From positions 21,879-85,878 of the forward strand of contig JAVXUO010002588.1 in NCBI GenBank assembly GCA_033065855.1: 64,000 nt of DNA, in the 5' to 3' direction. Position 1 is the stretch's first letter; each line of letters begins with the position of its first letter. Shown here one piece after another: positions 43,904 to 54,300 of the stretch. The notes beneath the pieces are model-generated. The model was not told the DNA's origin. It was given only the letters and a program-made list of their open reading frames with translations, and ran no database searches. The stretch comes from Escallonia rubra. Lineage: Eukaryota > Streptophyta > Magnoliopsida > Escalloniales > Escalloniaceae. Position numbers and translations under genes: made by a program.

Positions 43904-43990
43904 TTTGAGCAATTTGCAAAAGAACCTCATGTTGATAGAACCAGGCAATTGACAAGGTACCTTAAGGCCGCTATAGTGACGCCATATTAG
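43904..43990 (+). pseudogene. terminal exon-like block
   Basis: Twenty-eight codons, FEQFAKEPHVDRTRQL followed by TRYLKAAIVTPY, end at TAG 43988-43990. They would fit the C-terminus of the preceding exon series. Confidence 0.35.
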
Positions 43991-44068
43991 TGAATATGTT
44001 CTAACTGCCTTTGGTGCTTGAGATTTTTTTTTTACTTTCATAGGTTTGTATTCTTCATGGATTTTGGG

Positions 44069-44106
44069 TACTCGGATAACCATAGTTATTCTAGAGCTAA
44101 TACATG
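44069..44106 (+). rRNA. 18S rRNA fragment, pseudogene
   Basis: TACTCGGATAACCATAG followed by TTATTCTAGAGCTAATACATG matches a universally conserved stretch near the 5' part of 18S rRNA with about three changes. No further rDNA flanks it, so it is a small stray copy. Confidence 0.7.
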
Positions 44107-45342
44107 TACTACCTTTTTGTGGAAAAATTGGGAATTGACCAAGCTTCATGATCATTTTGTCTTAAAAAAAATCCACCCTGGACAATTTATTGGACTTGTA
44201 ATATATTTTTTCAATTTCCTAATAATCTTTTCTTGCAAATTTTGACCTCACTTTTTTGTCTTGGTTTGCTTAATAAAGTACCTTCTTGTTTAAAAGGAAA
44301 CAACAAGAAAACATTTGTTATAGAACTGTTTTTTTTTTGTGATAATGATGAGAATAACATTGATAACAAAAGGTTGCCAGAAGCAACCATGAAGGCATTA
44401 CAAACAGATACATGGCAAAACTTGCCCTTGAAAGTACAGATATAATACAACAAAAACAAGTAAAACATGGCACCGATAAATAAGAGTTCTTGCATGTGTA
44501 CAAAATAACAAAATATAGGAGAAAGAGAGAGAGAGAGCTTATGGCAGCATATGCGCATTGACCCAGTCCTGATATATGTCGATGCGAGCATTACATGCAA
44601 AAGTTTATAGGGATCTGGCCTCTTGAAGATGCAAGACTGTAGCTTTGTCAATACTGCAGTGGTGTAAAGTAGTTGCAAAATGACAGATATCATAAAATAT
44701 CGGTGCCACCCTATCGAATATGTCATCAGTGTCCGTCATCTGAGAGATTAAAAAGTTTGAGTTAGTATAAATAGTGATGTGTCATGCGTGTCAAACTTTG
44801 TCTGGCGGACCATTGTATCACATATAAGAGTCATTTTGCCAGTACACTTTCCCTATTAGAGGCGGGAAAAGATATAACAGCTGATCCACATCTTTGCTGT
44901 AGTAGATTATGACATGACAGTCCCACCCTGCTTTCATGCAGTTTTTGTTGAAGCTTATGGCCATGAGGATCCTAATTGGCTCTTGTTGAGGCAATTGCAT
45001 GTAAAAGTGTCATTGTGGTAGATAAAAGGTAAGAGAGTTAAACTTTTTGAAGGTTTATCGGTTAAGGTGTGAGGAGAGGTGTCCGTTGAAAATGTATTTT
45101 TTTATTTTGAGAGATATGTCTTTTATGCAGTGGACAACAAAGATGGGATTGAACTCCGTTTGTCGGAAAATGACATGGTTTCTATGTAGCCAGATCCCCC
45201 AAAGTGTGGAGATAATGGAAGTATATTTGCTTCTAAAAGTGCTTTGAAGATTGGTCTATCAGAGCCATATAATGAGCCATTCCCGCAAAGGGCACATGAG
45301 AGCATCTGTTTTTATCCCCGTTGGGCCCCCAAACCAGATTGG

Positions 45343-46035
45343 TCATATTTTTGGGCAACGTAGAAAGAGGTGATCTAGTGTTTCTGACGCAGTGAGACGT
45401 AGAGGACACATATATGAGGTAATGATGCTGAAGCGTCGAAGTTTCGTTTGTAATGGCAAACGGTCCCATAGGATTTGCCAAAGTAGGAACTTCATCTTCT
45501 CGGGAACATGCCAAGACCAAACTGATTTCCAAAACTTATCTGTTCGAGTGGGTAGGGAAGTGGTGTGGTCCATTCTTCGTAATTCTTCCGATTTATGGTT
45601 ATGTAACATTAGATAAGCAGTGTTGACAGGTATATGTCAGATTGGTATACTTCCATATCTGTTAGTCTTGAATAAGATGAGGAGATATGTGAATCATATC
45701 GCGATGATGCTTTGAATCAGAGCATGGCTGAATAATTGTTGGAGAAGATTGATATTCCACTTGCCCTCTTTGATGAAATTATTAACGGTTCCGATTCCGA
45801 TTCTAATGTCCATGTCTGAGCCAGTATATTGTGGTTGAGTGGCACAGTTGGGAATCCATTTATCCTTCCAAATTAAAATTTTTGTTCCAGTACCAACTTG
45901 CCATTGTAAACCTTTTTTTAGAACGCTTTTGCCTGCCACTATACTTCGCCAGCCCCATGAGAAATTACCTTTGTTAGGACTAGATAGAAAACTAGACCTC
46001 GTGCAATATTTGCCAAGCATGATGCGAGCTAGCAA
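45343..46035 (-). pseudogene. LINE post-RT and zf-RVT region
   Basis: Two frames, 46035-45694 and 45609-45343, carry the plant LINE pattern GLQWQVGTGTKILIWKDKW and the cysteine/histidine zf-RVT box (CPLRLTASETLDHLFLRC). A frameshift separates them. It would have been part of ORF2. Confidence 0.8.
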
Positions 46036-46050
46036 ACAATCTGGTTCAAT

Positions 46051-46260
46051 CTAGATTTTCCAGCTTGTTTTGGCCAAGAGGGAAATGTTAAAGGTACCGA
46101 TGTCCTTAAAGCCAAGGCCACCTTGGATTTTTGGGGCACAAAGGGTATGCCAATTGAACCAATGAATTCCTTTTTTGGTTTCGTCACTTGACCACCAAAA
46201 TCTACCAAGAATAGCGTTAATTGCTTTAGTCACATATTTTGGGAAGAGAGTTACCTGCAT
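46051..46260 (-). pseudogene. LINE reverse transcriptase C-terminal region
   Basis: The frame has FWWSSDETKKGIHWFNW and GGLGFKDIGTFNISLLAKT, typical of the stretch following the RT core in plant L1-like ORF2. It runs directly into the next block on the minus strand. Confidence 0.8.
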
Positions 46261-46561
46261 GTGGTATGTGAGTAATGATGTGAGGATTGATGTGAGAAGG
46301 GTTGCACGACCAGCTTTGTTAAGAAGACAACTCTTCCATCCAGCACACCTTTTTTTGAATTTTGAGTTCGTTAAGAAACGCTATATAGGTACTTACTCGC
46401 CCTGACGAATTGTGTTATTATTAAGTATATATTGTATTAGTAGTGAGAGCATGTTAACTTTCTTGCGGTATTCAAAATCTTTAATTGGCTTGAAAAAATG
46501 AAAAGAAAGAGGGGTTGGGAAGAAATACTCGATTGGCAATATGTTGTGTGGGGGGGGGGGG

Positions 46562-46684
46562 TTCTTCTTTTTTGGGAATACTCATAACTGTAATTCATAT
46601 GACCCGTCGGTATGAGAATTCGAACCCGGAACCTTAAAGTTATTCCTCAAGGCCCTTTGTACTCCACCACCCCTTGGGGTTGCC
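46562..46684 (-). mobile_element. tRNA-derived SINE
   Basis: On the minus strand a head GGCAACCCCAAGG, an A-box-like GGGTGGTGGAG (46662-46672) and a B box GGTTCCGGGTTCGAATTC (46616-46633) are followed by a tail AAAAAAGAAGAACC. A poly-G run (46549-46561) abuts the tail. The flanking ATATGTTG and ATATGTGG may be the duplication. Confidence 0.6.
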
Positions 46685-47236
46685 ATATGTGGAATAAGAA
46701 TAAGATCTGAATTCTTAATTGTAAAAAACTAAGAAGTGAAGTTGTTCAAAGGTTTCCGCTACTATGCTTATTCTAATAAACTTAGAAGCAACGCTTTCTT
46801 TGATTACCACCGGTTTTTTCCTCAAGTGGATGTAGATGAAATTTGGTATGATAATTTAAATGCTAAAATTATATACATCTTATATCTGGAATATTGAGAA
46901 AATGAAGTACCTACCGCATCAGAGAAAATGTAACAATTATGACAACATTAACTTCTCATTATGTTTATGTTCTTTCATTCAAATTTTTAATTAAATAAAA
47001 TTTTATCCAAAAGCAACAATACCTAGGAAGATAGCCACAGCATTTATCTAAAGCCAAGCAAACATGCACCATCGAACATGGTTAGAGAGCTGACAAAGAT
47101 AGACAGTCGCAATGAAGAAGGAGTCGGAGGCAGAGAGAGGGATGGGTTCGTTGAATAACGAGAGTGGGGGAATAAGCTGGAGAGACAAAACCCTAGCGTC
47201 CATATCCGCACCTCCCTTGCCTTTGGTGGTTTTTTT
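46685..47236. other. intergenic DNA, nothing recognised
   Basis: AT-rich up to about 47030, then a mixed segment with overlapping short frames. No domain is seen. Confidence 0.4.
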
Positions 47237-47515
47237 ATGCTGGTGATGCTTTTGTTGCTTTTGCCAATCTACTCCGACCAAAAGGTACAGATAGAGAGAG
47301 CCATGGTGGAACGCAAGCTGTTTCTCTACGTGTTCTTGGTGGCTTTGATGTTGATCTTGCACGTCACGGTGGGCAATAGGTTGCCGGAGTGCGAATCGTT
47401 ACGCCGAGAAGGAAGCTGTCCGTGGGGTGTGGCGTTGGTACTGCTGCTTGTACTTGTACTTGTACTGGTCAAGTATGAGCCTTCTATCAGATCCGACTGG
47501 CTTCTGCCGATTTAG
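47237..47515 (+). CDS. hypothetical small hydrophobic protein
   Basis: Ninety-two codons carry three leucine/valine-rich stretches that could span membranes: near the start, about residues 29-45 (FLYVFLVALMLILHVTV) and about residues 64-78. An internal ATG (about 47302) would give a signal-peptide-like start MVERKLFLYVFLV. No homologous family is recognised. Much of the hydrophobicity comes from CTT/GTA repeats, so it may be chance. Confidence 0.25.
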   Translation: MLVMLLLLLPIYSDQKVQIERAMVERKLFLYVFLVALMLILHVTVGNRLPECESLRREGSCPWGVALVLLLVLVLVLVKYEPSIRSDWLLPI

Positions 47516-48129
47516 GAATGCAAACTTTAAAGTTGTTGGTTTTATATTGTACTAAAACTGGGACATGTTTTGGTATGCTTAGAACTTATTAGTCGAGTTG
47601 TCACAGAAATTTCCTCTTGGTTTATGATACGTATTCCTGCGCTTTCCTTGTTTTATTTTTTGAATTAAATTTGGAGTTTATTCAGTTGATAAAGAACATT
47701 TTTGTTAACTTTTAGCGAAAATTATTTTGCAGTAATTTTATAACATCACCGAAGTATAAGTCATAAGCATATTTGACGACCTATAGCTATTTTACTAAAC
47801 CTCTGGATAGCAGTCATGAAGCTATCCTTCTACACCTTTCGATAGCATCTTCGTTATAAAAGTGAAGCTAAGCTAGATGCTCCAACAATAACCGTTAAAG
47901 GTTTTTTTTTTATAGGAAAATGTCATTCATTGTCCTTCATTGAACTGATACAGACGCTAACTCCCCTTTCAAAGGTGTCTGTACACTCCACATCTCATTC
48001 AAAACGAAGTTTACAAAACCAAAACGCTTTTTCTTTTATTTTGTGGGTATAAGGTCCCATATATTAATGTCAATCAAAATCATATGTACAAATGATGATA
48101 CAATTATACTCGTCCACTCCCCTTTTTCT
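47516..48129. other. intergenic DNA, nothing recognised
   Basis: AT-rich. A T run at about 47901-47913 could mark the poly-A end of the minus-strand LINE to the right, but the 3' end is not certain. Confidence 0.4.
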
Positions 48130-48163
48130 CCATCTCACATGTCAGTCCTTATATACAATTTCA

Positions 48164-48418
48164 TTACAATAAAATTTGCTTATCAATGTCCCAAGCATCA
48201 CACAGATCATGATTGGTAGAGTTTGCAAGAGCTTTTTTCCAGCTATAAATTCTATATTTCAACCACTGTTGGATAACAAGCAAGCATCCTTGAACAGATG
48301 AAGCTTGTCTCTTGAAAATTCTGGTGTTTCTCTCTTGCCATATCCCATAGCAAGTTACAGTTACTAGCAGGTAACACAGTCTAGCCTTATGTCTTACCTC
48401 TGAATTTTTGGTAGGCAT
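48164..48418 (-). pseudogene. LINE ORF2 C-terminal end
   Basis: The frame RHKARLCYLLVTVTCYGIWQ followed by ERNTRIF is the conserved last part of plant L1 ORF2 lacking RNase H. It ends with CDAWDIDKQILL. Confidence 0.8.
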
Positions 48419-48468
48419 ACTACAGGAGTTGTTTCCAGGAGACTAGCTTTATATATATTTCCTCATAA

Positions 48469-48792
48469 TCAAACCCATAATTTCTTAGAAAAAGAACACT
48501 GCAAAAATAGGTGATCTTCAGTTTCTGCCTGTGTAGAACAAAGGACACATCTTTCTTCATGAATAATGTTCCATGCTTTCAACTTTGATTTAGTTCTTAA
48601 ACCTCCATTACATAGTAGCCATAAGATCATTGAATATCTTTGTATGTGTATAGGGAACCACAACTGCTTCCACCAAGGTGCTATTCCAGCTGTAATTCTA
48701 ATACCTTCATAAGCAGATTTTATGGTGAACTGTCCAGTAGTACTCAATGACCGGGTAACTTCATCATGATTTAGGGAATTAGGCCCAGGCAT
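48469..48792 (-). pseudogene. LINE zf-RVT domain
   Basis: The frame shows GQFTIKSAYEGI, WWKQLWFPIHIQRYSMILW and the metal-binding box CVLCSTQAETEDHLFLQC. The typical W after PK is partly changed. Confidence 0.85.
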
Positions 48793-49061
48793 GGACTCTC
48801 ACATAGATTTAAGGTCTTTGAGAGCTTTTGATCTGAGAGTAGGTAGTCTCCATGTATTATTTTGTATATTGTCTTTGACCTTAGCAATTGCACTCATGCC
48901 AACATCATAAACTATTCTCTGCCAATAGACATCAGTCAATACACCAACTGGTAGCTATCTCTCTAACCACAACCAAACTTTATTATCATTTCCCACTTTA
49001 TATGTGAAAAATTACTTGAAATCTAAGCTTCATTACTGTATAACATGGAGTTTAAAAGCCC

Positions 49062-49242
49062 TACCACCAAGCGCGTAGGTCAGCTGGCACGGGGCTGTCA
49101 TAGCTTAACCAGAGGTCTCGGGTTCGAGCCTTGAAAATGCAGATGCGTTAAAACTTGGTAGGGAGAGCTTTGCCGCCCATGTGGTCCTACCCGGCTCGAA
49201 AGGTGTGACAAACCTTATCACCCTTTTTTGAACAAAAAAAAA
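49062..49242 (+). mobile_element. tRNA-derived SINE with 17-bp TSD
   Basis: The internal promoter boxes are AGGTCAGCTGGCACGG (A, 49077-49092) and GGTCTCGGGTTCGAGCC (B, 49114-49130). The tail is TTTTTTGAACAAAAAAAAA. Perfect duplications ATGGAGTTTAAAAGCCC lie at 49045-49061 and 49243-49259. Inserted into the older LINE. It is 181 bp with no coding; transcription would be by RNA polymerase III and movement by LINE enzymes. Confidence 0.9.
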
Positions 49243-49259
49243 ATGGAGTTTAAAAGCCC

Positions 49260-49550
49260 GAATAGGCCTATCTTTGATGATAAAGATATGGCACCATTCT
49301 ATCCATATGGAGTCCTTCTTGGGTGCCAGATCCCTTAAATGTTTATATATGGCAGTTTTATTCCATTCATCCATTCTTTTAAGGCCCAAACCTCCTTCGT
49401 TTTCTGGTAGAAAAATATGTTTCCATGCTACCTTAGCACCGATGCATCTTTCATCATTTCCATGCCATATAAATGCCTCTACTTTGCCTTCAATCTGCTT
49501 AATATCTTCTTGGGTAGTATAAAATACTACACCAATAGACTTGCATGCTT
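49260..49550 (-). pseudogene. LINE post-RT region left of the Sirevirus
   Basis: The minus strand reads EGGLGLKRMDEWNKTAIYKH and DLAPKKDSIWIEWCHIF, following VEAFIWHGNDERCIGAK, all standard after the RT core of plant LINEs. The same ORF2 continues beyond the Sirevirus at 59552. Confidence 0.75.
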
Positions 49551-49845
49551 AATAGTGTTGACTTGTTGATTTTGATGATTTCAGACTTATATTATCTAAC
49601 ATTAATCTGACAATATTATTAAGTTAAAACATTTCAGGTTCTATCTTTAATCAAACAAAGACATAATCTTGACATGGATGACAGAGACTTTGCACGACCT
49701 TGACATGGATGACAAAGACTTTGGACTCAAGCTTTGGACTACAGAGAAAGTTTCAAGATATTAAAGTATAGCTTTTCTTGTTTTGTTTATTCTTTAAAAA
49801 GCCTTTCTTAAAGGATCTGACAGAAAATTCTAGTAAAGAACGAAG

Positions 49846-50250
49846 CCAAGTGTTTTAGTCGAAGTCAAGTTTTTGTGTTGAAACCAAAATGTTTTAGTCA
49901 AAGCTAAATCTTTCAGTCGAAGCTAAGACTTTTAGTCGAAGCTGTGACTTTCAGTCGAAGTCAAGTGTTTCAGTCGAAGCCAAGACTTTCAGTCGAAGGC
50001 AAGACTTTCAGTCGAAGGCAAGACTTTCAGTCGAAGGCAAGACTTTCAGTCGAAGCCAAGACTTTCAGTCGAAGCCAAGACATTTTAGTCGAAGCCAAAA
50101 TGTTTTAGTCGAAGTCAAGTCTTTTAGTCGAAGCAACACATTTCAGTCGAAGGCAAGACTTTTAGTCGAAGGCAAGACTTTTAGTCGAAGCTAAGACTTT
50201 CAGTCGAAGCCAAGACATTTTAGTCGAAGCCAAAATGTTTTAGTCGAATC
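49846..50250 (+). repeat. TTTCAGTCGAAGCCAAGAC tandem repeats in the 5' LTR
   Basis: About twenty units of 18-21 bases, TTTCAGTCGAAGNCAAGAC and variants, lie just upstream of the TATA box, where copia LTRs carry enhancer-like arrays. Confidence 0.9.
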
Positions 50251-50296
50251 CTTTTTTTTTGTTTTTTCTACCTAACAGTCCTCTATTTCCTTCATG

Positions 50297-50304
50297 TATA
50301 AATA
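50297..50304 (+). promoter_or_regulatory. TATA box of the Sirevirus 5' LTR
   Basis: TATAAATA is followed by AGAGAATC and a pyrimidine-rich leader. The same site is in the 3' LTR near 58999. Confidence 0.8.
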
Positions 50305-50846
50305 GAGAATCTGTTGGAGCATTTATTACCTTTTTCTCTCGCGCAAATTTTTACTCTGAAAAACTCTCTCATCTCAATCTCTTATTCTTATCAATTATCT
50401 TTTGAGTGAGTTTACCTTAGAGAAAGTTCTGTGTAAGCTTCTTGGTTTTGTTCTTGAAAGAATATAGATCTTCCCACCTAAGAAGGCTTAGCTTTACAAC
50501 TTTCATTGTACTATCTGCTCAAGAAGGAGCCTGTTAATTGTATTCAAATTGTAATCTCTTTTCATTTGTAATCTGTTGGAAACCTTGGAAGGGTTTCAGA
50601 TATTGTACTGAGGTTTGAGCTAGCACCCGAAGCTAGTTGGTTTAGTGAAAGGCTCGAGTAGGTCTCCCTTGTGTGGAGTGCTCGAGGACTGGACGTAGGC
50701 TGGTGGGGCCGAACCAGTATAAATCTCTGTGTTAATCTTGTTACTGCTATATCCGTCTTTACGTTGTAATCTTAATTTTTAAATTCATACCCTAAGTTGT
50801 AAAACACCTATTCACCCCCCTCTAGGTGTATTTAGGGATCTACAAG

Positions 50847-50859
50847 TGGTATCAGAGCC
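50847..50859 (+). other. primer-binding site of the Sirevirus-type element
   Basis: TGGTATCAGAGCC, tRNA-Met complement, two bases after the LTR end. Confidence 0.9.
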
Positions 50860-50912
50860 TTGTGCTCTGAAATTCTTCTGTGACTTAATCGTCAAGAGCT
50901 AAAGATCGTGTT

Positions 50913-52544
50913 ATGGAAGAAGGATCAGCAACCACCAGGCCACCATTGTTGAAAAATGACAACTACAGCTACTGGAAAAATCGCATGAGGAACTTTCTGA
51001 GGCAGGATACTCACGTATGGTATGTTGTTGAAAATGGTCCTATAATTCCTATGAAGGATGGACCGGATGGAAGCAAGATTCCGAAAGGAATTCTTGAAAT
51101 GGATAATCATGAGGCCCAGCTCTTCTCCATGGATGATAAAGCCAAGAACATTATCAGCTGTGGCCTCGACATAAATGAGTACAATCGAGTCTCAGCTTGT
51201 GATACTGACAGAGAAATGTGGAGATTGTTGGAGGTTACTCATGAAGGAACAAATCAGGTAAAGGAGACCAAAATCAACATGTTGGTCCAGCAATACGAGG
51301 CCTTCAAGATGAAGGAGCACGAGTCCATAAATGAGATGTACTCCAGATTCACTCTCATTATCAATGGGCTGAGACTTTTGGGTAAAACTTACCCAGAAAA
51401 TGAAGTGGTCCGAAAAGTTCTCAGATCTCTCCCAAAAAGATGGGAAGCAAAACTCACAGCTATTCAAGAGGCGAAGGACTTGAATGTACTGAAGCTTGAA
51501 GAATTGGTGGGTTCTTTAATGACTCATGAAATTACAATGAAAATTCATGACGAAGAAGAAACCACTTCCAAGAAGAAGAACTTAGCTCTTAAAGCTGAGA
51601 CTTCTCATGAGCCAACGGAAAGCAGCGACGATTCTGATCCTGAAATGGCTCTCATCACTCGGAAGTTCAAGAAGTTTCTCGCAAACAAGAGAGATGGAAT
51701 GTTCAGAAGAAATCCAACAAACCAATCACATCAAAGAAACAATAGTGATTGGAATGTAAGGGAAAATTCTGACGCCTGCTACGAATGTGGCAGAACTGGA
51801 CATATAAAGAAATATTGTCCACAACTCAGGAACAAGACCGCCAACAGCAACAATCGAGACTTCAAGGAGAAGAAGTTCAAATCAAGAAAAACACTGCTGA
51901 CTGGGGCTGACTATGACGAAAGCGATAAGGAAGGAAGCGAGGATGATGACGTAGCTCAACTCTGCTTCATGGCAAACGATGATGATCCCAAGGTAACCCC
52001 GGAAAAACATTTTAACAAACTTGAGTCAGCTTTTCTCGAACTCAGTAAAAACTATGAAAAGTTGAAAATTAAAAATGCAGATCTAAAAAATAAGGCTTTT
52101 TCTTTGATAAGTACTGTTGAAGAGTTGGAAGGTGAAAAGGAAGAGTTGCAAGAAAAAATTAAATTTTATATTTTTGAAAATGTATCTTTAGAAAATAATC
52201 TAAATGCTTTTAAGAAAGAAAATTTTCTTGAGCCTTCTGAAATCCAATTTCTCAGAGAAATCAAAGTTCCAGTCGAAGATGAATCTTTAAGATCTCAACT
52301 GAAGGATATGACTACACAAAAATTAAATTTAGAAAAGGAGATTGAAGACCTCAATTTTACTCTTTCAAAATTTACCCAAGGAAGAGAGAATTTGGATATT
52401 GTTTTGGGAAAACAAAGATGTGTTTTTGAGAAAAGTGGAATTGGTTATGATCCTTCAAAGAAGCAAAAGGATTACAAAAATTTCTTTAACAAAAGTTTAG
52501 TTTCCTGCTCACCATTCACTCTCTGTAACAAAAAGGACATTTAG
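50913..52544 (+). pseudogene. Sirevirus gag
   Basis: The 543-codon frame opens with MEEGSATTRPPLLKNDNYSY, the usual Sirevirus gag start. The UBN2 domain (about residues 60-190; YSRFTLIINGLRLLGKTY) follows, then a CCHC knuckle CYECGRTGHIKKYC (about 289-302) and a long coiled-coil stretch (about 360-500). The frame is lost at a one-base deletion near 52536, where relatives read GHLVKNC; the stop at 52542 is artificial. Gag encloses the RNA in particles. Confidence 0.9.
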
Positions 52545-52773
52545 TTAAAAATTGTCCTCTTAATCTTATTAAAAATCAGTCCTCTCTTTCTTTTACTAAG
52601 AATAAAATGAAACATGTATGGGTGCCAAAATTTTCTTTATCTAATCTTCCAGGACCCAAGAAAGTGTGGGTACCTAAAGGAACGAAACCAGAATCTGTTG
52701 TAGGTATGCTTGAAAGCAAGGGCAGACTGTAACAAATGGATTCTCGACAGCGGTTGTTCAAGACATATGACAG
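52545..52773 (+). pseudogene. Sirevirus gag-pol junction and protease start, frameshifted
   Basis: In a second frame it reads HVWVPKFSLSNLPGPKKVWV and then, after another shift near 52700, KARADCNKWILDSGCSRHMT, the copia protease site with catalytic DSG. A further shift in the T run at 52783-52791 leads into the next frame. Confidence 0.85.
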
Positions 52774-54285
52774 GTGATCGTTCTCTTTTTTTGGCACATC
52801 ACCCCGAAAAATGGCGGGCTTGTTACCTTTGGAGACAACTCAAATGGTAAGATCATCGGTAAAGGTAAAATTGGCACCGGTTCCATTTCTATTGACAACG
52901 TATCCTTAGTTGACGGTTTAAAGTTTAATTTGATAAGTATCAGTCAACTAATCGATAGTGGTCACAAAGTTCAGTTTGAAGGCGAAAAATGTCTTATCAG
53001 TCATGCCTCGGATGGGAGTACGCTGATCGGTAAAAGAGATGGTAACATATATACTCTATCTTTTGATGCATCTGACCATTCTCGTGAAGTATGTCTCTCT
53101 GTTCAGCACAATGATATTTGGTTGTGGCATCGTAGATTAGGTCATGTTCACATGGATCTAATCAAGAAACTTCTCTCGAAAGATCTTGTCAGAGGCTTAC
53201 CAAATTTGAGGTTTATCAAGGATAAAATCTGTGATGCCTGTCAATATGGTAAACAGTCAAAAACCTCTTTTCAAGCCAAAAATGTTGTTTCCACCTCTCG
53301 TCCTCTTCAACTCCTTCATTTAGATCTTTTTTGCCCTACTAGAAATGCTAGTCTAGGTGGAAAATTTTATGCCTTCGTCATTGTTGACGATTTTTCAAGA
53401 TACACCTGGGTTCTTTTTCTTACTCGTAAAGATGAAGCGTTTGAAAATTTTTTCAGTCTTGTTAAGCAGCTTCAAAATGAGAAGGAGTTGAAGCTTGTCA
53501 AAATTCGAAGTGATCATGGCGGTGAATTTGAAAAAGATTTTATCCCTTTTTTTTTTTTTTTTGGCATTTCACATGAGTTTTCTGCCCCTCGGACACCCCA
53601 ACAAAATGGAGTTGTTGAGAGAAAGAATCGTACTCTTCAAGAAATGGCCAGAACCATGCTTCAGGAAAACTCTCTGCCAAAATATTTTTGGGCAGAAGCC
53701 GTCAGCACTTCCTGTTACGTGTTGAACAGAGTACTCATCAGACCAATTCTTGATAAAACTCCCTACGAACTGTTCTCAAATCGAAAACCAAAAATCGATT
53801 ATTTCAGGGTTTTCGGTTGCAAATGCTTTATTTTGAACAATCGTGAGAATTTAGGAAAGTTCGATGCGAAGTCTGACGAGGGAATATTTCTTGGTTACTC
53901 ATTAAAGAGTAGAGCATATAGAATTTATAACCGTAAGTCTATGACCATTGAAGAATCTATGCATGTAGTATTTGAAGAATCTAATGTTGAAAAATCGAGT
54001 AAGATTGCAGGTAATGACGATGAAGAACTCTCTATAGACTTGAACAACAAACTTAACGTCTCCTCAATTGAGGAGGAGTGTTCAACTTCTTCTCACAACA
54101 CTAACAATGAGACTCTGCCCCTTCCAAAAAGTTGGAGATATTCTTCTAGTCATCCATTAGAACAAGTTATAGGCAATGTGGAACGCGGAGTTACAACTCG
54201 GTCTACGGTAAATCTCTTCTGTGAGGATTTTGCTTTTCTTTCTCAAATAGAGCCTAAAAATATTTCAGAGGCTCTAAATGATTAA
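52774..54285 (+). pseudogene. Sirevirus protease end and integrase
   Basis: The frame covers the protease end (GKGKIGTGS, FNLISISQLID), HHCC zinc region (WLWHRRLGHVHMD, CDACQYGKQSK) and integrase core with D (LHLDLFCP), D (IRSDHGGEFE) and E ([12 protein letters not shown]), then the GKFDAKSDEGIFLGYS tail. An expanded T run at 53546-53562 encodes FFFFF between the last two catalytic residues. The frame closes with TAATAG (54283-54288) where relatives have a tryptophan, a double nonsense change. Confidence 0.9.
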
Positions 54286-54300
54286 TAGAGCATTCTTGCC

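Larger units (their letters stand above)
31540..43990 (+). pseudogene. unrecognised multi-exon gene, split by a CACTA element
   Basis: Coding-like blocks lie in one orientation with splice-like borders: 31540-31604 (LKEAGQGVMAHHLFA), 31898-32127, about 33090-33250 (FLQWLETNLSLNIQMYLDDP), 34032-34217, 42235-42290, about 42739-43049, 43449-43668 and 43904-43990. The blocks differ from all transposon families here. One is cut by the CACTA insertion in an open frame. I cannot name the protein, and the first exon is not identified. Some blocks contain stops (for example near 42899), so a decayed gene is likely. Confidence 0.4.
44540..46400 (-). mobile_element. 5'-truncated L1-like LINE
   Basis: On the minus strand, in order: the end of reverse transcriptase (46051-46260; VTLFPKYVTKAINAIL, KGIHWFNWHTLCAPK, GGLGFKDI), the post-RT region (45694-46035; FSWGWRSIVAGKSVLKKG), zf-RVT (45343-45609; WHVPEKMKFLLWQ, SETLDHLFLRCP) and RNase H (44818-45000; AGWDCHVIIYYSKDVDQLL). 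Frames are broken by shifts. Endonuclease and most of RT are missing on the right, the usual 5' truncation. Confidence 0.85.
49556..50844 (+). repeat. 5' LTR of the Sirevirus-type element
   Basis: It runs TGTTGACTTGTTG to GGGATCTACA. It contains the CAGTCGAAG tandem array (49846-50250), a TATA box TATAAATA (50297-50304) and the conserved CACCCCCCTCTAGGTG near its end. Confidence 0.95.

Noticed and set aside
44211-44726. Minus-strand 171-codon hydrophobic frame
   Set aside because: It starts within the LINE 3' region in the wrong frame and continues into AT-rich DNA; hydrophobicity reflects T richness.
49062-49242. tRNA gene
   Set aside because: A and B boxes are present but there is no cloverleaf, and the A-rich tail with 17-bp TSD marks a SINE.
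49846-50250. CRISPR-like array
   Set aside because: Units are contiguous tandem repeats without spacers in a plant LTR.
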